64,000 bases of DNA from Brevibacterium antiquum (GTDB lineage Bacteria > Actinomycetota > Actinomycetes > Actinomycetales > Brevibacteriaceae), in contig NZ_JABASX010000001.1 in the NCBI RefSeq assembly GCF_016107655.1, positions 248,001-312,000 of the forward strand, written 5' to 3'. Each line of letters starts with the position of its first letter. Position 1 is the first letter of the stretch. Shown piece after piece: positions 8,132 to 16,231 of the stretch. The position numbers and the translations under genes are program-made. Below the pieces are notes generated by a model. That model did no database searches, was not told the origin of the DNA, and saw nothing but the letters and a program-made list of their open reading frames with translations.

Positions 8132-9118
8132 TTATGCGAGGTGGTGTTCGAGCAGCCTGGCGAATTGCTCCATGTTGGTCCTCTTGGACACTCTCAGGAC
8201 CGTCCAGCCTTCGGCCGCCATTGCCGCGAGCCGACTGTTGTCTGTGGCGAACTGTTCGTCGGAGCTTCGGTGATGATCGCCTTCATACTCAATAGCCACC
8301 TTCTTGTTCGGATAACCGAGGTCCGGGTGGAGAACAGCATTCACGAGTGGGCAGGCGATGGCAGGATGGACAGCGGGCTCGGGGAAGCCTTGACTGATCA
8401 GCCAAAGCCTCAGCCAAGTCTCACGTGGGGAGTCGACGTTTCCGCGCATCAGCTCGAGAGCCTTCTCTGCGGTGTGTCTGCCATAAATGCGATCGCGGGC
8501 AGCGACCTCTCGTCTCAGCGCGGAGATCGAGGTGAGGGGGCCTGCGTGCCACCGACCGATGGCTGCGTCTCCGAGCGTGGTGAGTTCCTCGATCGTCAGG
8601 AGTGGGGCGAGTTCGAGGAACAGCTGCGGCACGGAGATGAGTGGCAGTTCGAAGAAATTCGAGGTTTTCAGCTCTTGGTAGCGATGGGACACGACGCCTT
8701 GTCGAACCTTCGCAGTATTAGGCGATGTGACCACATGCAGACTGTGTTCGTCGATGCGGGACGGAAGTGGAAGTCCGTAGAGGCGAGCTGCGGTGACATT
8801 GCTGGCGGCGATTTCGGCGTCGAGCTGGAGCAGGGCCTGCAGATGCGTCTGTCTCAGCAGCCACTCGTGATCGGCCCACAGCGGGGCGGGGACAGAGGTT
8901 TCGGGGCGAGTGTCGATCCACACGCCCCGATAGAGCTGGAGGTACCGGGAATCGGTTCTCAACCGATAGAGGCTGATTCCGAGGTCTGGAGCCTGGTGGC
9001 GGGTGAACGGCACGGGTGCAGTCAGGAACTGTACCGGACGGTTCCCCGCTAAGCGGAGCTGCTCCCAGCTCGCAGTGCTCGACTGCTTTCCTGGAACACG
9101 TTTGGTCTTCATGATCAA
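8132..9118 (-). CDS. AbiEi-like/DUF559 domain protein
   Basis: A 328-residue protein with no signal peptide or membrane helix. The N-terminal half carries the YLQLYRGVWIDTRPE segment typical of AbiEi-type antitoxin-like proteins common in actinobacteria. The C-terminal ~100 residues are a DUF559 (Vsr-like, PD-(D/E)xK-related) fold: SPRETWLRLWLISQGFPEP, then HPDLGYPNKKVAIEYEGDHH, with candidate acidic residues in HPDLGY and IEYEG. No cognate AbiEii toxin gene adjoins it. It sits alone among transporters. Function unknown; start may be the ATG two codons downstream. Confidence 0.8.
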   Translation of the reverse strand: MIMKTKRVPGKQSSTASWEQLRLAGNRPVQFLTAPVPFTRHQAPDLGISLYRLRTDSRYLQLYRGVWIDTRPETSVPAPLWADHEWLLRQTHLQALLQLDAEIAASNVTAARLYGLPLPSRIDEHSLHVVTSPNTAKVRQGVVSHRYQELKTSNFFELPLISVPQLFLELAPLLTIEELTTLGDAAIGRWHAGPLTSISALRREVAARDRIYGRHTAEKALELMRGNVDSPRETWLRLWLISQGFPEPAVHPAIACPLVNAVLHPDLGYPNKKVAIEYEGDHHRSSDEQFATDNSRLAAMAAEGWTVLRVSKRTNMEQFARLLEHHLA

Positions 9119-9472
9119 CTACAGTGGCGCTCTTCGGCCGACGACGAAACAGAGACGAAAAGGCCTGTGGATGGCCTTGCGCCGTCCACAGCCCGTTCGC
9201 ACATGAGTGCTGGTTCTCGCCGAAGGTCTGTGCACACGAGTTGAGAGTGTATTCGGCCCCGTCACCTCGGGCTGAGCCCACTGGAAGCTCCCCGCTTCTC
9301 GGGAGGCAAGCTCTTCAATGAGGGCTGGCGTTCGAAATATCCCCAGTTTTCGCACGCGACTCCACTATGACGGAGATTGCCGACTCGGCCGGCGGAGTGC
9401 AGTCGGCGACCGTGACATATTGTGACGACCGGGGGAGCGGGCGGGGACGTGGCCAGACCATACTGAGCGATT
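9119..9472. other. 354-bp divergent intergenic region
   Basis: No gene is visible here. It contains a hairpin at 9165-9191 (arms CTGTGGA and TCCACAG, 13-base loop) and a small one in GAAGCTCCCCGCTTC near 9281. It must hold the divergent promoters of the DUF559 gene and the MFS gene at 9473, but I see no convincing -35/-10 pair. Confidence 0.5.
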
Positions 9473-11089
9473 GTGAATAGTCCAGAACCAGCCGGCACTT
9501 CGGCGCACGCACCAGACACGACCGACTCAGGCCCCACCTCGGCAGCGGAGGGCACAGCCAGCGGGACGAAGTCTCCGCGGATCATCCGCAGCGCCTCCGA
9601 CATCCACTCGGTTCTCGCCGAATTCGGATCCCAGGGCACGAAGACCAAAGCGGTCATCATCCTCGCCCTCGGCGGGATCTTCATGGACGCCTACGACTTC
9701 TCGTCTCTGGCGTTCGGCATCACCGCGATCAAGGAGCAGTTCGGGCTCTCCGGCTTCATGACCGGGCTCGTCAATGCCTCGATCATGGTCGGCGCGGTCA
9801 TCGGGGCGCTTTTCGGCGGATACCTCGTCGACCGCTTCGGGCGGTACAAACTGTTCATGGCCGATATGGTCTTCTTCGTCATCGCCGCCATCGGCTGTGC
9901 CGTGGCTCCCAATGAATGGGTTCTCATCTTCTTCCGCTTCGTCATGGGCATCGGCGTCGGACTCGACCTGCCCGTGGCGATGGCCTTCCTTGCCGAGTTC
10001 TCCAAGCTCAAGGGCAAGGGCAACCGTTCCCAGCGCGTCAATGCCTGGTCACCTGCCTGGTACATCGCAACAGGGATCGGCTACCTTGTCGTCCTCATCA
10101 TCTTCGTCATCCTGCCCTATGACCAGCATGCCATCCTGTGGCGACTCGTCGTCGGCTTCGGTGCCGTTCCCGCGCTCGTCGTGCTCCTCGTCCGTCGCCG
10201 CTACCTTGCCGAATCACCCGAGTGGCTGGCCAACCAGGGCGATCTGCGCGCGGCCGTCGACGTCATGCGCTCACACCACAATCTCGATGTCAGGCTCGCA
10301 GACGAAGTGGGCGGCACGAGGACGACGGCAGCAGCTGACGCCGATGGCGCCAAGCAGGAATCGACGAACCTTGCCGGGCAGACCGGAGATTCGGCAGCTA
10401 CCGGGTCGAGTGCTGGGTCCCTCCAGACTCCCAAGCGCGGCGGCAAGTGGAGCGGGTTCGCAGAACTCTTCGCCCCGCAGTACCGCGTGCGCACGATCGT
10501 CGCTCTCTGCGTGTCCGTGTTCTCCACCTTCGGCTACAACGCCGTCGCCTACGGCACCCCGCTGATCATCACGACGCTGTTCCACCAGACGCCGCTGGTC
10601 ACCATCATCGCCTCACTCGTCATCAACCTCGGCTTCGGTGCCATCGGCGGGCTGCTGGGCATGAGCATCATCAACCGCTTCGGCACCCGCCGCATCACCC
10701 TCGTCGGCTTCGTGATCCAGGCGGTGGCACTGGCCCTGCTGGCCATCGTCGGCATCCCGACCGGCGCCCTCGTCCTCGTCTCAGTAGCGATGCTCGCGGC
10801 CTTCGTCTTCGCGCAGGCAGGTGGGCCAGGGGCCAACCTGATGAACTACGCGACCCTGTCGTATCCGACGAGGCTGCGCGGAATCGGCATCGGCTTCAAC
10901 CAGTCCGTGCTGCGTGCGTTCTCGATCGTCTCCCTCATCATGTTCCCGATCCTGGCCGGTTCCATGGGCACAGGGGTCTTCTGGATCGTCGCCTGCGCAC
11001 CGTTGGCCGGAGCCATCGCCGTCGGCATCGTCAAATGGGATCCGACGGCCAAGGACGTGGAAGAAGAAAATGGTATGCCAAATAGGTGA
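9473..11089 (+). CDS. MFS transporter, sugar-porter-like
   Basis: A 538-residue MFS carrier with a GTG start. GGYLVDRFGRYKLFMAD after helix 2 and YLAESPEWLANQG after helix 6 are the signatures of the sugar/metabolite porter group. The central loop (about 282-325) is a low-complexity Ala/Gly/Ser stretch. Residues 1-45 are a hydrophilic tail. It is followed by a hairpin and then the NCS1 gene. A TGGTATGCCA palindrome lies in its last codons and may belong to the regulation of the next gene. Substrate unknown. Confidence 0.9.
   Translation: MNSPEPAGTSAHAPDTTDSGPTSAAEGTASGTKSPRIIRSASDIHSVLAEFGSQGTKTKAVIILALGGIFMDAYDFSSLAFGITAIKEQFGLSGFMTGLVNASIMVGAVIGALFGGYLVDRFGRYKLFMADMVFFVIAAIGCAVAPNEWVLIFFRFVMGIGVGLDLPVAMAFLAEFSKLKGKGNRSQRVNAWSPAWYIATGIGYLVVLIIFVILPYDQHAILWRLVVGFGAVPALVVLLVRRRYLAESPEWLANQGDLRAAVDVMRSHHNLDVRLADEVGGTRTTAAADADGAKQESTNLAGQTGDSAATGSSAGSLQTPKRGGKWSGFAELFAPQYRVRTIVALCVSVFSTFGYNAVAYGTPLIITTLFHQTPLVTIIASLVINLGFGAIGGLLGMSIINRFGTRRITLVGFVIQAVALALLAIVGIPTGALVLVSVAMLAAFVFAQAGGPGANLMNYATLSYPTRLRGIGIGFNQSVLRAFSIVSLIMFPILAGSMGTGVFWIVACAPLAGAIAVGIVKWDPTAKDVEEENGMPNR
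11071..11080. promoter_or_regulatory. Candidate GntR operator, site 1
   Basis: TGGTATGCCA, within AATGGTATGCCAAAT, overlaps the 3' end of the MFS gene. FadR/FCD-type GntR regulators commonly bind TGGTATACCA-like sites, and such a gene is at 13560. A second similar site lies at 11260. Confidence 0.45.
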
Positions 11090-11127
11090 TGGCGGGATTG
11101 TTGCGATTGAGCCTGTGACCAGCCGTT

Positions 11128-11170
11128 GAGCCGCCCGCACGATCGCTGTAGTTGAGCGCGCAGGCGGCTC
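11128..11170. terminator. Hairpin after the MFS gene
   Basis: GAGCCGCC (11128-11135) pairs with GGCGGCTC (11163-11170) around a 27-base loop that can pair partly. There is no T-run. It could end transcription of the MFS gene before the NCS1 promoter. Confidence 0.45.
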
Positions 11171-11259
11171 GATTGCGAATGTGTCGTTGCGCACCGTCTG
11201 TGACTGGGGTTACGCTGAGTTGGATAGAACTCGCCGTCACAGCGCTGTGGTCTCCCATT

Positions 11260-11269
11260 TGGTATCCCA
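11260..11269. promoter_or_regulatory. Candidate GntR operator, site 2
   Basis: TGGTATCCCA, within ATTTGGTATCCCAG, lies 31 bp before the NCS1 start. Read on the opposite strand, site 1 is ATTTGGCATACCA, which matches this site at 11 of 13 bases. Confidence 0.45.
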
Positions 11270-11300
11270 GCTCTGTGCCCTTCAGATTTGAGTGACACCC

Positions 11301-12818
11301 ATGTCAAAGACCGAGGCCAGGCAGGACTCCGCACCGAAGTGGATGGGGCCGAGCCCCGAGCAGTTGGCGGCTCACCGCATCAGCCCGCGGTTCTACAACT
11401 CGGATCTTGCGCCCAGTCGCAAAGAAGGCCGCAGTTGGACCGCCTACAGTGTCTTCACCCTCTGGGCCAACGATGTGCACTCACTGGGCAACTACGGGTT
11501 CGCACTCGGACTCTTCGCCCTCGGCCTGGGGGCCTGGCAGATCCTCGTCGCGCTGCTCGTCGGCGCCGCACTGCTCTTCTTCCTGCTCACACTCTCCGGT
11601 TTCATGGGCCACAAGACGGGAGTGCCCTACCCGGTGATGAGTCGCATCGCCTTCGGCATCCACGGTGCGCAGCTGGCGGCCTCAGTCCGCGGCATCGTCG
11701 CCATCGCTTGGTTCGGCATCCAGACCTATCTGGCCTCCAGCGTCCTCAACGTCCTGCTGATCACGCTCGTCCCCAGTCTTCAGTCGTGGGCCGACACCGA
11801 GTTCCTCGGACTCTCCGGACTGGGCTGGTTCTCGTTCACCCTGCTCTGGATCGTCCAGGTCATCATCGTCAGCTACGGCATGGAGATGATCCGAAAATAC
11901 GAGGCGATCGCCGGACCGATCATCCTCGTCACCTTCGTCTCACTTGCCATCTGGATGCTCTCCCGCGTCGACTTCTCCATCTCCTGGGCCAGAGAGGACG
12001 CCCTGTCCGGCTGGCCGATGTGGATGCACATCCTCGGCGGTGGGTCCCTGTGGGTCGCGATCTACGGCACCTTCGTCCTCAACTTCTCCGACTTCACCCG
12101 CGCAGCGAAGAAGAAGGGTTCGATCGTCGTCGGCAATTTCTGGGGCATCCCGATCAACATGCTCGTCTTCGGTCTCGTTGTGATCTCGCTGGCCGGCGCT
12201 CAGTACAAGATCGACGGCACGGTCATCACCTCACCGGCCGACATCGTGCAGACCATCGGCAATCCGATCCTGTTGGCGCTGGCCTCCCTGGCGTTGCTGA
12301 TCCTCACAGTCGCGGTCAATCTCATGGCGAACTTCGTCGCCCCGACCTACGCGCTGACGAATATGTTCCCGCGTCATCTCAATTTCCGCAGTGCGGCAAT
12401 CATCAGCGCGGTCATCGGCTTCGTCATCCTGCCGTGGAACCTCTACGACTCACCGGTCGTCATCGTGTACTTCCTGGGCGGACTCGGCGCGCTGCTGGGG
12501 CCCCTGTTCGGCGTCATCATGGTCGACTACTGGGTAGTCCGGAAGACGAAGGTCAACGTTCCCGAGCTCTACACCGAGGCGGGCGACGGCGAGTACTTCT
12601 ACCACCGTGGAGTCAACCGGCGCGCCATCGGCGCCTTCATTCCGGCTTCCCTCATCTCCCTCGTCTTCGCCCTGGTTCCCGCGTTCGCAGGACTCTCCGA
12701 ATTCTCGTGGTTCAGCGGGGCAGGCATCGCGGCCATCATCTACTTCATCATCGCCCGCCGGAACTTCACCTTCCGCGAGGTCGACGGCGAGGAGATCGCC
12801 GTCCCCACCACACACTGA
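11301..12818 (+). CDS. NCS1 nucleobase/hydantoin:cation symporter
   Basis: A 505-residue, 12-helix NCS1 transporter. The N-terminal NSDLAPSRKEGRSWTAYSVF and then WANDVHSLGNYGFALGLF are diagnostic of the family that carries cytosine, allantoin, uracil and hydantoins (FurE, Mhp1, PucI). The C-terminal half keeps FVAPTYALTNMFPRHLNFR. An alternative GTG start lies 9 bases upstream. A racemase-family gene follows after 13 bp and is clearly co-transcribed. Together they suggest uptake of a hydantoin- or allantoin-like compound. GntR-type sites flank its promoter. I cannot assign the exact substrate. Confidence 0.92.
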   Translation: MSKTEARQDSAPKWMGPSPEQLAAHRISPRFYNSDLAPSRKEGRSWTAYSVFTLWANDVHSLGNYGFALGLFALGLGAWQILVALLVGAALLFFLLTLSGFMGHKTGVPYPVMSRIAFGIHGAQLAASVRGIVAIAWFGIQTYLASSVLNVLLITLVPSLQSWADTEFLGLSGLGWFSFTLLWIVQVIIVSYGMEMIRKYEAIAGPIILVTFVSLAIWMLSRVDFSISWAREDALSGWPMWMHILGGGSLWVAIYGTFVLNFSDFTRAAKKKGSIVVGNFWGIPINMLVFGLVVISLAGAQYKIDGTVITSPADIVQTIGNPILLALASLALLILTVAVNLMANFVAPTYALTNMFPRHLNFRSAAIISAVIGFVILPWNLYDSPVVIVYFLGGLGALLGPLFGVIMVDYWVVRKTKVNVPELYTEAGDGEYFYHRGVNRRAIGAFIPASLISLVFALVPAFAGLSEFSWFSGAGIAAIIYFIIARRNFTFREVDGEEIAVPTTH

Positions 12819-12831
12819 TTGAGAGCTCATC

Positions 12832-13557
12832 GTGAAAATCCTCGTCGTCAACGTAAATACAACCGAGTCGATGACCGAGTCCATCGCCCGTGCGGCACGG
12901 GAGGTCGCCTCGGCGGACACCGAGATCATTGCGCTGACGCCCGACTTCGGAGCCGAGTCCTGCGAAGGCAATGTCGAGAGCTATCTTGCGGCGTTGGGGG
13001 TCATGGATGCGGTGATGAGATACCCGGGGGACTTCGACGCCGTCATCCAGGCCGGATACGGCGAACACGGGCGCGAAGGACTCCAGGAGCTCCTCGACGT
13101 TCCCGTCATCGACATCACCGAGGCCGGTGCCGCCCTGGCGATGTTCCTCGGCCACAGGTATGCGGTCGTCACAACGCTTGATCGCACGGTTCCCCTCATC
13201 GAGGACCGGCTCCTTTTGGCGGGACTCAACACGCACTGCACTTCGGTGAGGGCCTCCGGGATGGCCGTGCTGGAACTGGAGAATCAACCCGAGCGGGCCG
13301 TGGAGGCGATCGCTGATCAAGCCGCCGAGGCGGTTGAACGTGATCGTGCAGAGGCCATCGTCCTCGGGTGCGGGGGAATGGCAGACCTCAAGCGGGTCAT
13401 CGTCGAACGCTGCGATGTCCCCGTCGTCGACGGAGTCACCGCCGCAGTGAAGCTGGCCGAGTCACTGGTGGGGCTGGGACTGAAGACCTCGAAGGTCCGT
13501 ACCTACGCGCCGGCCCGTCCTAAACAGCTGAGCGGGTGGCCCTTCAGCGCTGCGTGA
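12832..13557 (+). CDS. Asp/Glu/hydantoin racemase family protein
   Basis: A 241-residue member of the Asp/Glu/hydantoin racemase superfamily (PF01177). MKILVVNVNTTESMTESI is the standard start of the hydantoin/allantoin racemase branch. The second catalytic Cys is kept at C180 (IVLGCGGMADL). The first, normally in ACFGDPG, is replaced: residues 74-80 read AGYGEHG, so position 75 is Gly. This may make it something other than a two-base racemase. It starts with GTG behind GAGAG and forms an operon with the NCS1 carrier. Its stop lies 2 bp from the stop of the convergent GntR gene. Confidence 0.88.
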   Translation: MKILVVNVNTTESMTESIARAAREVASADTEIIALTPDFGAESCEGNVESYLAALGVMDAVMRYPGDFDAVIQAGYGEHGREGLQELLDVPVIDITEAGAALAMFLGHRYAVVTTLDRTVPLIEDRLLLAGLNTHCTSVRASGMAVLELENQPERAVEAIADQAAEAVERDRAEAIVLGCGGMADLKRVIVERCDVPVVDGVTAAVKLAESLVGLGLKTSKVRTYAPARPKQLSGWPFSAA

Positions 13558-13559
13558 GG

Positions 13560-14249
13560 TCACTCCTCGTCGCCCTCGTCGACGGCCCGGGCGAGGCGTT
13601 CCTTGTGCTTGTCATGCTGGTCCTGGCTCGTTCCGAGGTGCCGGGCGGCCAGATCTCTGACTTTCGCCTGATCGCGATGGGCGATCGCGTCGTAGAGCTG
13701 AGCGTGCTCCGTGGCGACGAAATCGAGGTCGTCGTGCTGACTGAGCTGCCAGCGCATACGCGAGTCGAGGAGCTCGCCGATCTCGGCCAGGAGCCGGTTG
13801 CCGGAGAGTTCGGTGACGATGGCATGGAAGTCCGCCGCAGAGCGGTGGGCGCCGACGACGTCACCGGCCTTCGACAATTCCCTGCCCTTGGCCATGGTGG
13901 CCTCGAGCTTGGCCAGGCCCTCACGATTGTGTCGCTGCGCGGCGAGTTCGAAGGACAGAATGTCGAAGACGGTCCGCACTTCGTTGAGGTCGGCGATGTC
14001 ACTGGGGGAGAACTCGCGCACCGTCGACCAGGTGTTGGGCCGATTCGCCACCAATCCCTCGGCGGCGAGCTGTTTGAGAGCCTCGCGGATCGGCACACGG
14101 CTGACCCCGAGCTCGGTGGCCAGGTTCCGCTCGACCAGTCTGCTGCCGGGCAGCCTGACGCCGTCGATGATCTCGTTGCGCAGCACTTCGGTGACCCGCA
14201 CGGTCTCAGAGCGAGGGCCATCGCTGCGCGGACTGTCATTGTTCTTCAC
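13560..14249 (-). CDS. GntR-family (FadR/FCD) transcriptional regulator
   Basis: A 229-residue regulator. The winged-helix domain (about 18-85) contains LPGSRLVERNLATELGVSRV followed by PIREALKQLAAEGLV. The C-terminal FCD domain carries metal-ligand-type residues: D in FHAIVTELSGN context and H in TEHAQLYDAI. It faces the NCS1-racemase operon and probably controls it, since two TGGTAT-type palindromes flank the NCS1 promoter. It follows the DUF885 gene by 33 bp on the same strand, so the two may be co-transcribed. Confidence 0.92.
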   Translation of the reverse strand: MKNNDSPRSDGPRSETVRVTEVLRNEIIDGVRLPGSRLVERNLATELGVSRVPIREALKQLAAEGLVANRPNTWSTVREFSPSDIADLNEVRTVFDILSFELAAQRHNREGLAKLEATMAKGRELSKAGDVVGAHRSAADFHAIVTELSGNRLLAEIGELLDSRMRWQLSQHDDLDFVATEHAQLYDAIAHRDQAKVRDLAARHLGTSQDQHDKHKERLARAVDEGDEE

Positions 14250-14282
14250 CAGGTCATTCTCCCACCAGTGTTCTGCGCAGCC

Positions 14283-15953
14283 TCAGCGCTTCATGGCTCG
14301 CCCGAGGGCATCGAGGCCGACCGATCCCAGGTTCAGCGCCTTGGTGTGGAAGGCCTTGAGGTCGAAGTCCGCTCCGGCTTCGGCCTTGGCCTCATCACGG
14401 AACTGCTCCCACAGTCGCTGTCCGATCTTGTAGCTCGGTGCCTGTCCCGGCCAGCCGAGGTAGCGGTCGAGTTCGAAGGCGAGGAACGACCGGTCCATCG
14501 CCACGTTGTCGGTGAGGAACTGCCAGGCCTTCTCCCGGTCCCAGGCCCCTCCGCCGAGGCTCTTAGGTGCCTCGAGTCCCAGGTGGAAGCCGATGTCGAG
14601 GACCACGCGGGCCGCGCGCAGACGCTGTGAGTCGAGCATGCCCAGGTAGTCTGCGGGGTCGTCGAGGAAGCCGAGGTCGGCCATGAGCTTCTCTGCGTAG
14701 AGGGCCCAGCCCTCACCGTGGCCGGAAACCCAGCACATGAGTCGGCGCCAGCGGTTGAGGGTGTCAGAGACATAGGTGGCCTGGCCGACCTGCAGATGAT
14801 GGCCGGGCACGCCCTCGTGATAGACGGTGGTCTTCTCCTGCCAGGTGGCGAACTCGGTGACGCCTTCGGGCACCGACCACCACATGCGGCCCGGGCGGGA
14901 GAAGTCGTCGGTGGGTCCGGTGTAGTAGATGCCGCCGGTGGCCGAGGGCGCGATCATGCATTCGATCGTGCGCACGGGTTCGGGAATGTCGAAGTGGGAC
15001 TTCCCGAGTTCCGAGATCGCCTCGTCGGCGACCTTCTGCATCCACTCACGCAGCCCCTCGGCTCCGTGCAGGGTCCGTTCGGGATCGTTGTTCAGCGTCT
15101 CCATGACCTTGAACAGGTCGGCACCGGGCTGGATTCTCGCCGCGACCTCACGCTGCTCGGCATCGATGCGGGCCAATTCCTCAAGACCCCACGCATAGGT
15201 CTCATCGAAGTCGACCTCGGCGCCGAGGAAGTCACGGGAGTGCAGGGCGTAGGCCTCGCGGCCGCAGGCCTCATTCTCCGGGGCTGCCGGGAGGAGTTCG
15301 GCAGCCAGGAAATCGGCGAGATGGGCAAAGGACTCACAGGCCGCCTCGGCGTGGGTGCTCAGCTGTGCGCGCAGCGACGACGGGACGTCGGTGGCGCGGG
15401 CGATGAGCTGGTCGAAGTTGCTGCCCGGTTCGGCCAGTGTGCGGGCCTGTTCGATGACCTTCTCGATCTGGATCCGGGCCGCGACCTGACCGCGGCTCTT
15501 GGCCAGAGCCAAGGACTCCTGATAACCGGTCACGGAGGTCGGGACGGCTTCCATCGTTGTCGCGATGGTCTCCCAACCCTCGGTGGTGTCCGTGGGCATG
15601 AGGTCGAAGGCGTCGCGGATGGACTGCAGGGGAGACTCGATGACGTTGAGGCTCGAATGCTTGAGCCCGGCCTCGAAATAGTCGCGATCAACACTCAGTC
15701 GGTCACGCATCGCATCGATGGTCACGAGGTCGACGTCGTCGAGTTCGGCCGTCTGCTCAACCTCGGCGAGCTTGGCCAGCGTCTCGACGGTGAGATCGTT
15801 GGCGGCAGCCAGGCCGGCGGGGGAGAAGTCATCGAAGCCCTTGGCACCCTCGATGCCGAGATAGAGGGCGAGGGAGGGGGAGAGTGCAAGCGATCTGTCG
15901 ACAAATTCTTCAGCGACGGCGTCAACGGCCGAAGGGGTTCTCTTCTGGGTCAT
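14283..15953 (-). CDS. DUF885 family protein (putative metallopeptidase-like)
   Basis: A 556-residue DUF885 protein. The signature YHEGVPGHHLQVGQATYVSD resembles the HExxH-like zinc site of a gluzincin-type hydrolase and is well preserved, as is GEGWALYAEKLMADLG. There is no signal peptide, so it is probably cytoplasmic. I chose ATG 15953 because AGGG precedes it by about 8 bases; an ATG at 15962 is also in frame. It lies upstream of the GntR gene. Substrate unknown for the family, although peptidase activity is often proposed. Confidence 0.88.
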   Translation of the reverse strand: MTQKRTPSAVDAVAEEFVDRSLALSPSLALYLGIEGAKGFDDFSPAGLAAANDLTVETLAKLAEVEQTAELDDVDLVTIDAMRDRLSVDRDYFEAGLKHSSLNVIESPLQSIRDAFDLMPTDTTEGWETIATTMEAVPTSVTGYQESLALAKSRGQVAARIQIEKVIEQARTLAEPGSNFDQLIARATDVPSSLRAQLSTHAEAACESFAHLADFLAAELLPAAPENEACGREAYALHSRDFLGAEVDFDETYAWGLEELARIDAEQREVAARIQPGADLFKVMETLNNDPERTLHGAEGLREWMQKVADEAISELGKSHFDIPEPVRTIECMIAPSATGGIYYTGPTDDFSRPGRMWWSVPEGVTEFATWQEKTTVYHEGVPGHHLQVGQATYVSDTLNRWRRLMCWVSGHGEGWALYAEKLMADLGFLDDPADYLGMLDSQRLRAARVVLDIGFHLGLEAPKSLGGGAWDREKAWQFLTDNVAMDRSFLAFELDRYLGWPGQAPSYKIGQRLWEQFRDEAKAEAGADFDLKAFHTKALNLGSVGLDALGRAMKR

Positions 15954-16065
15954 GATTCTCACCCTATATGACTGAGAACACAGTAATCAGGCGACTAGAG
16001 CAAGATCACCCTGGGATGGTCCGCCGGCAACGGGAGCCACCGGATAGCATGGATTGGTTCCCAGC

Positions 16066-16157
16066 CCGATCTCAGAGAATCACCGATCTCAGAGAATCAC
16101 CGATCTCAGAGATTGACCGATCTCAGCGATCAGCCGATCACAGCCGATCAGCACTGA
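16066..16157. repeat. 17-bp iteron-like tandem repeat
   Basis: Two identical copies of CCGATCTCAGAGAATCA (16066-16099) are followed by CCGATCTCAGAGATTGA and CCGATCTCAGCGATCAG, then by decaying CCGATCA units to about 16157. It lies between the divergent DUF885 and MFS genes. The 17-bp period argues against coding. Unlike the other arrays in the window it sits at 5' ends. Confidence 0.93.
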
Positions 16158-16231
16158 CCGCGAAGCGCCGATCTCAAGGGGCAGCCTGGGGACGGAGCGC
16201 ATCATTCGACAGGAAGAGAGACTGATCTTCA

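Noticed and set aside
11288..12835. 515-codon alternate-frame reading of the NCS1 gene
   Set aside because: Arg/His/Pro-rich shadow frame; the NCS1 signatures are in the other frame.
16066..16157. CRISPR array
   Set aside because: Units are directly adjacent with no spacers and no cas genes are nearby.
15968..16225. 85-codon plus-strand frame over the 17-bp repeat array
   Set aside because: The 17-bp period shifts frame at each unit, and the protein has no recognisable feature.
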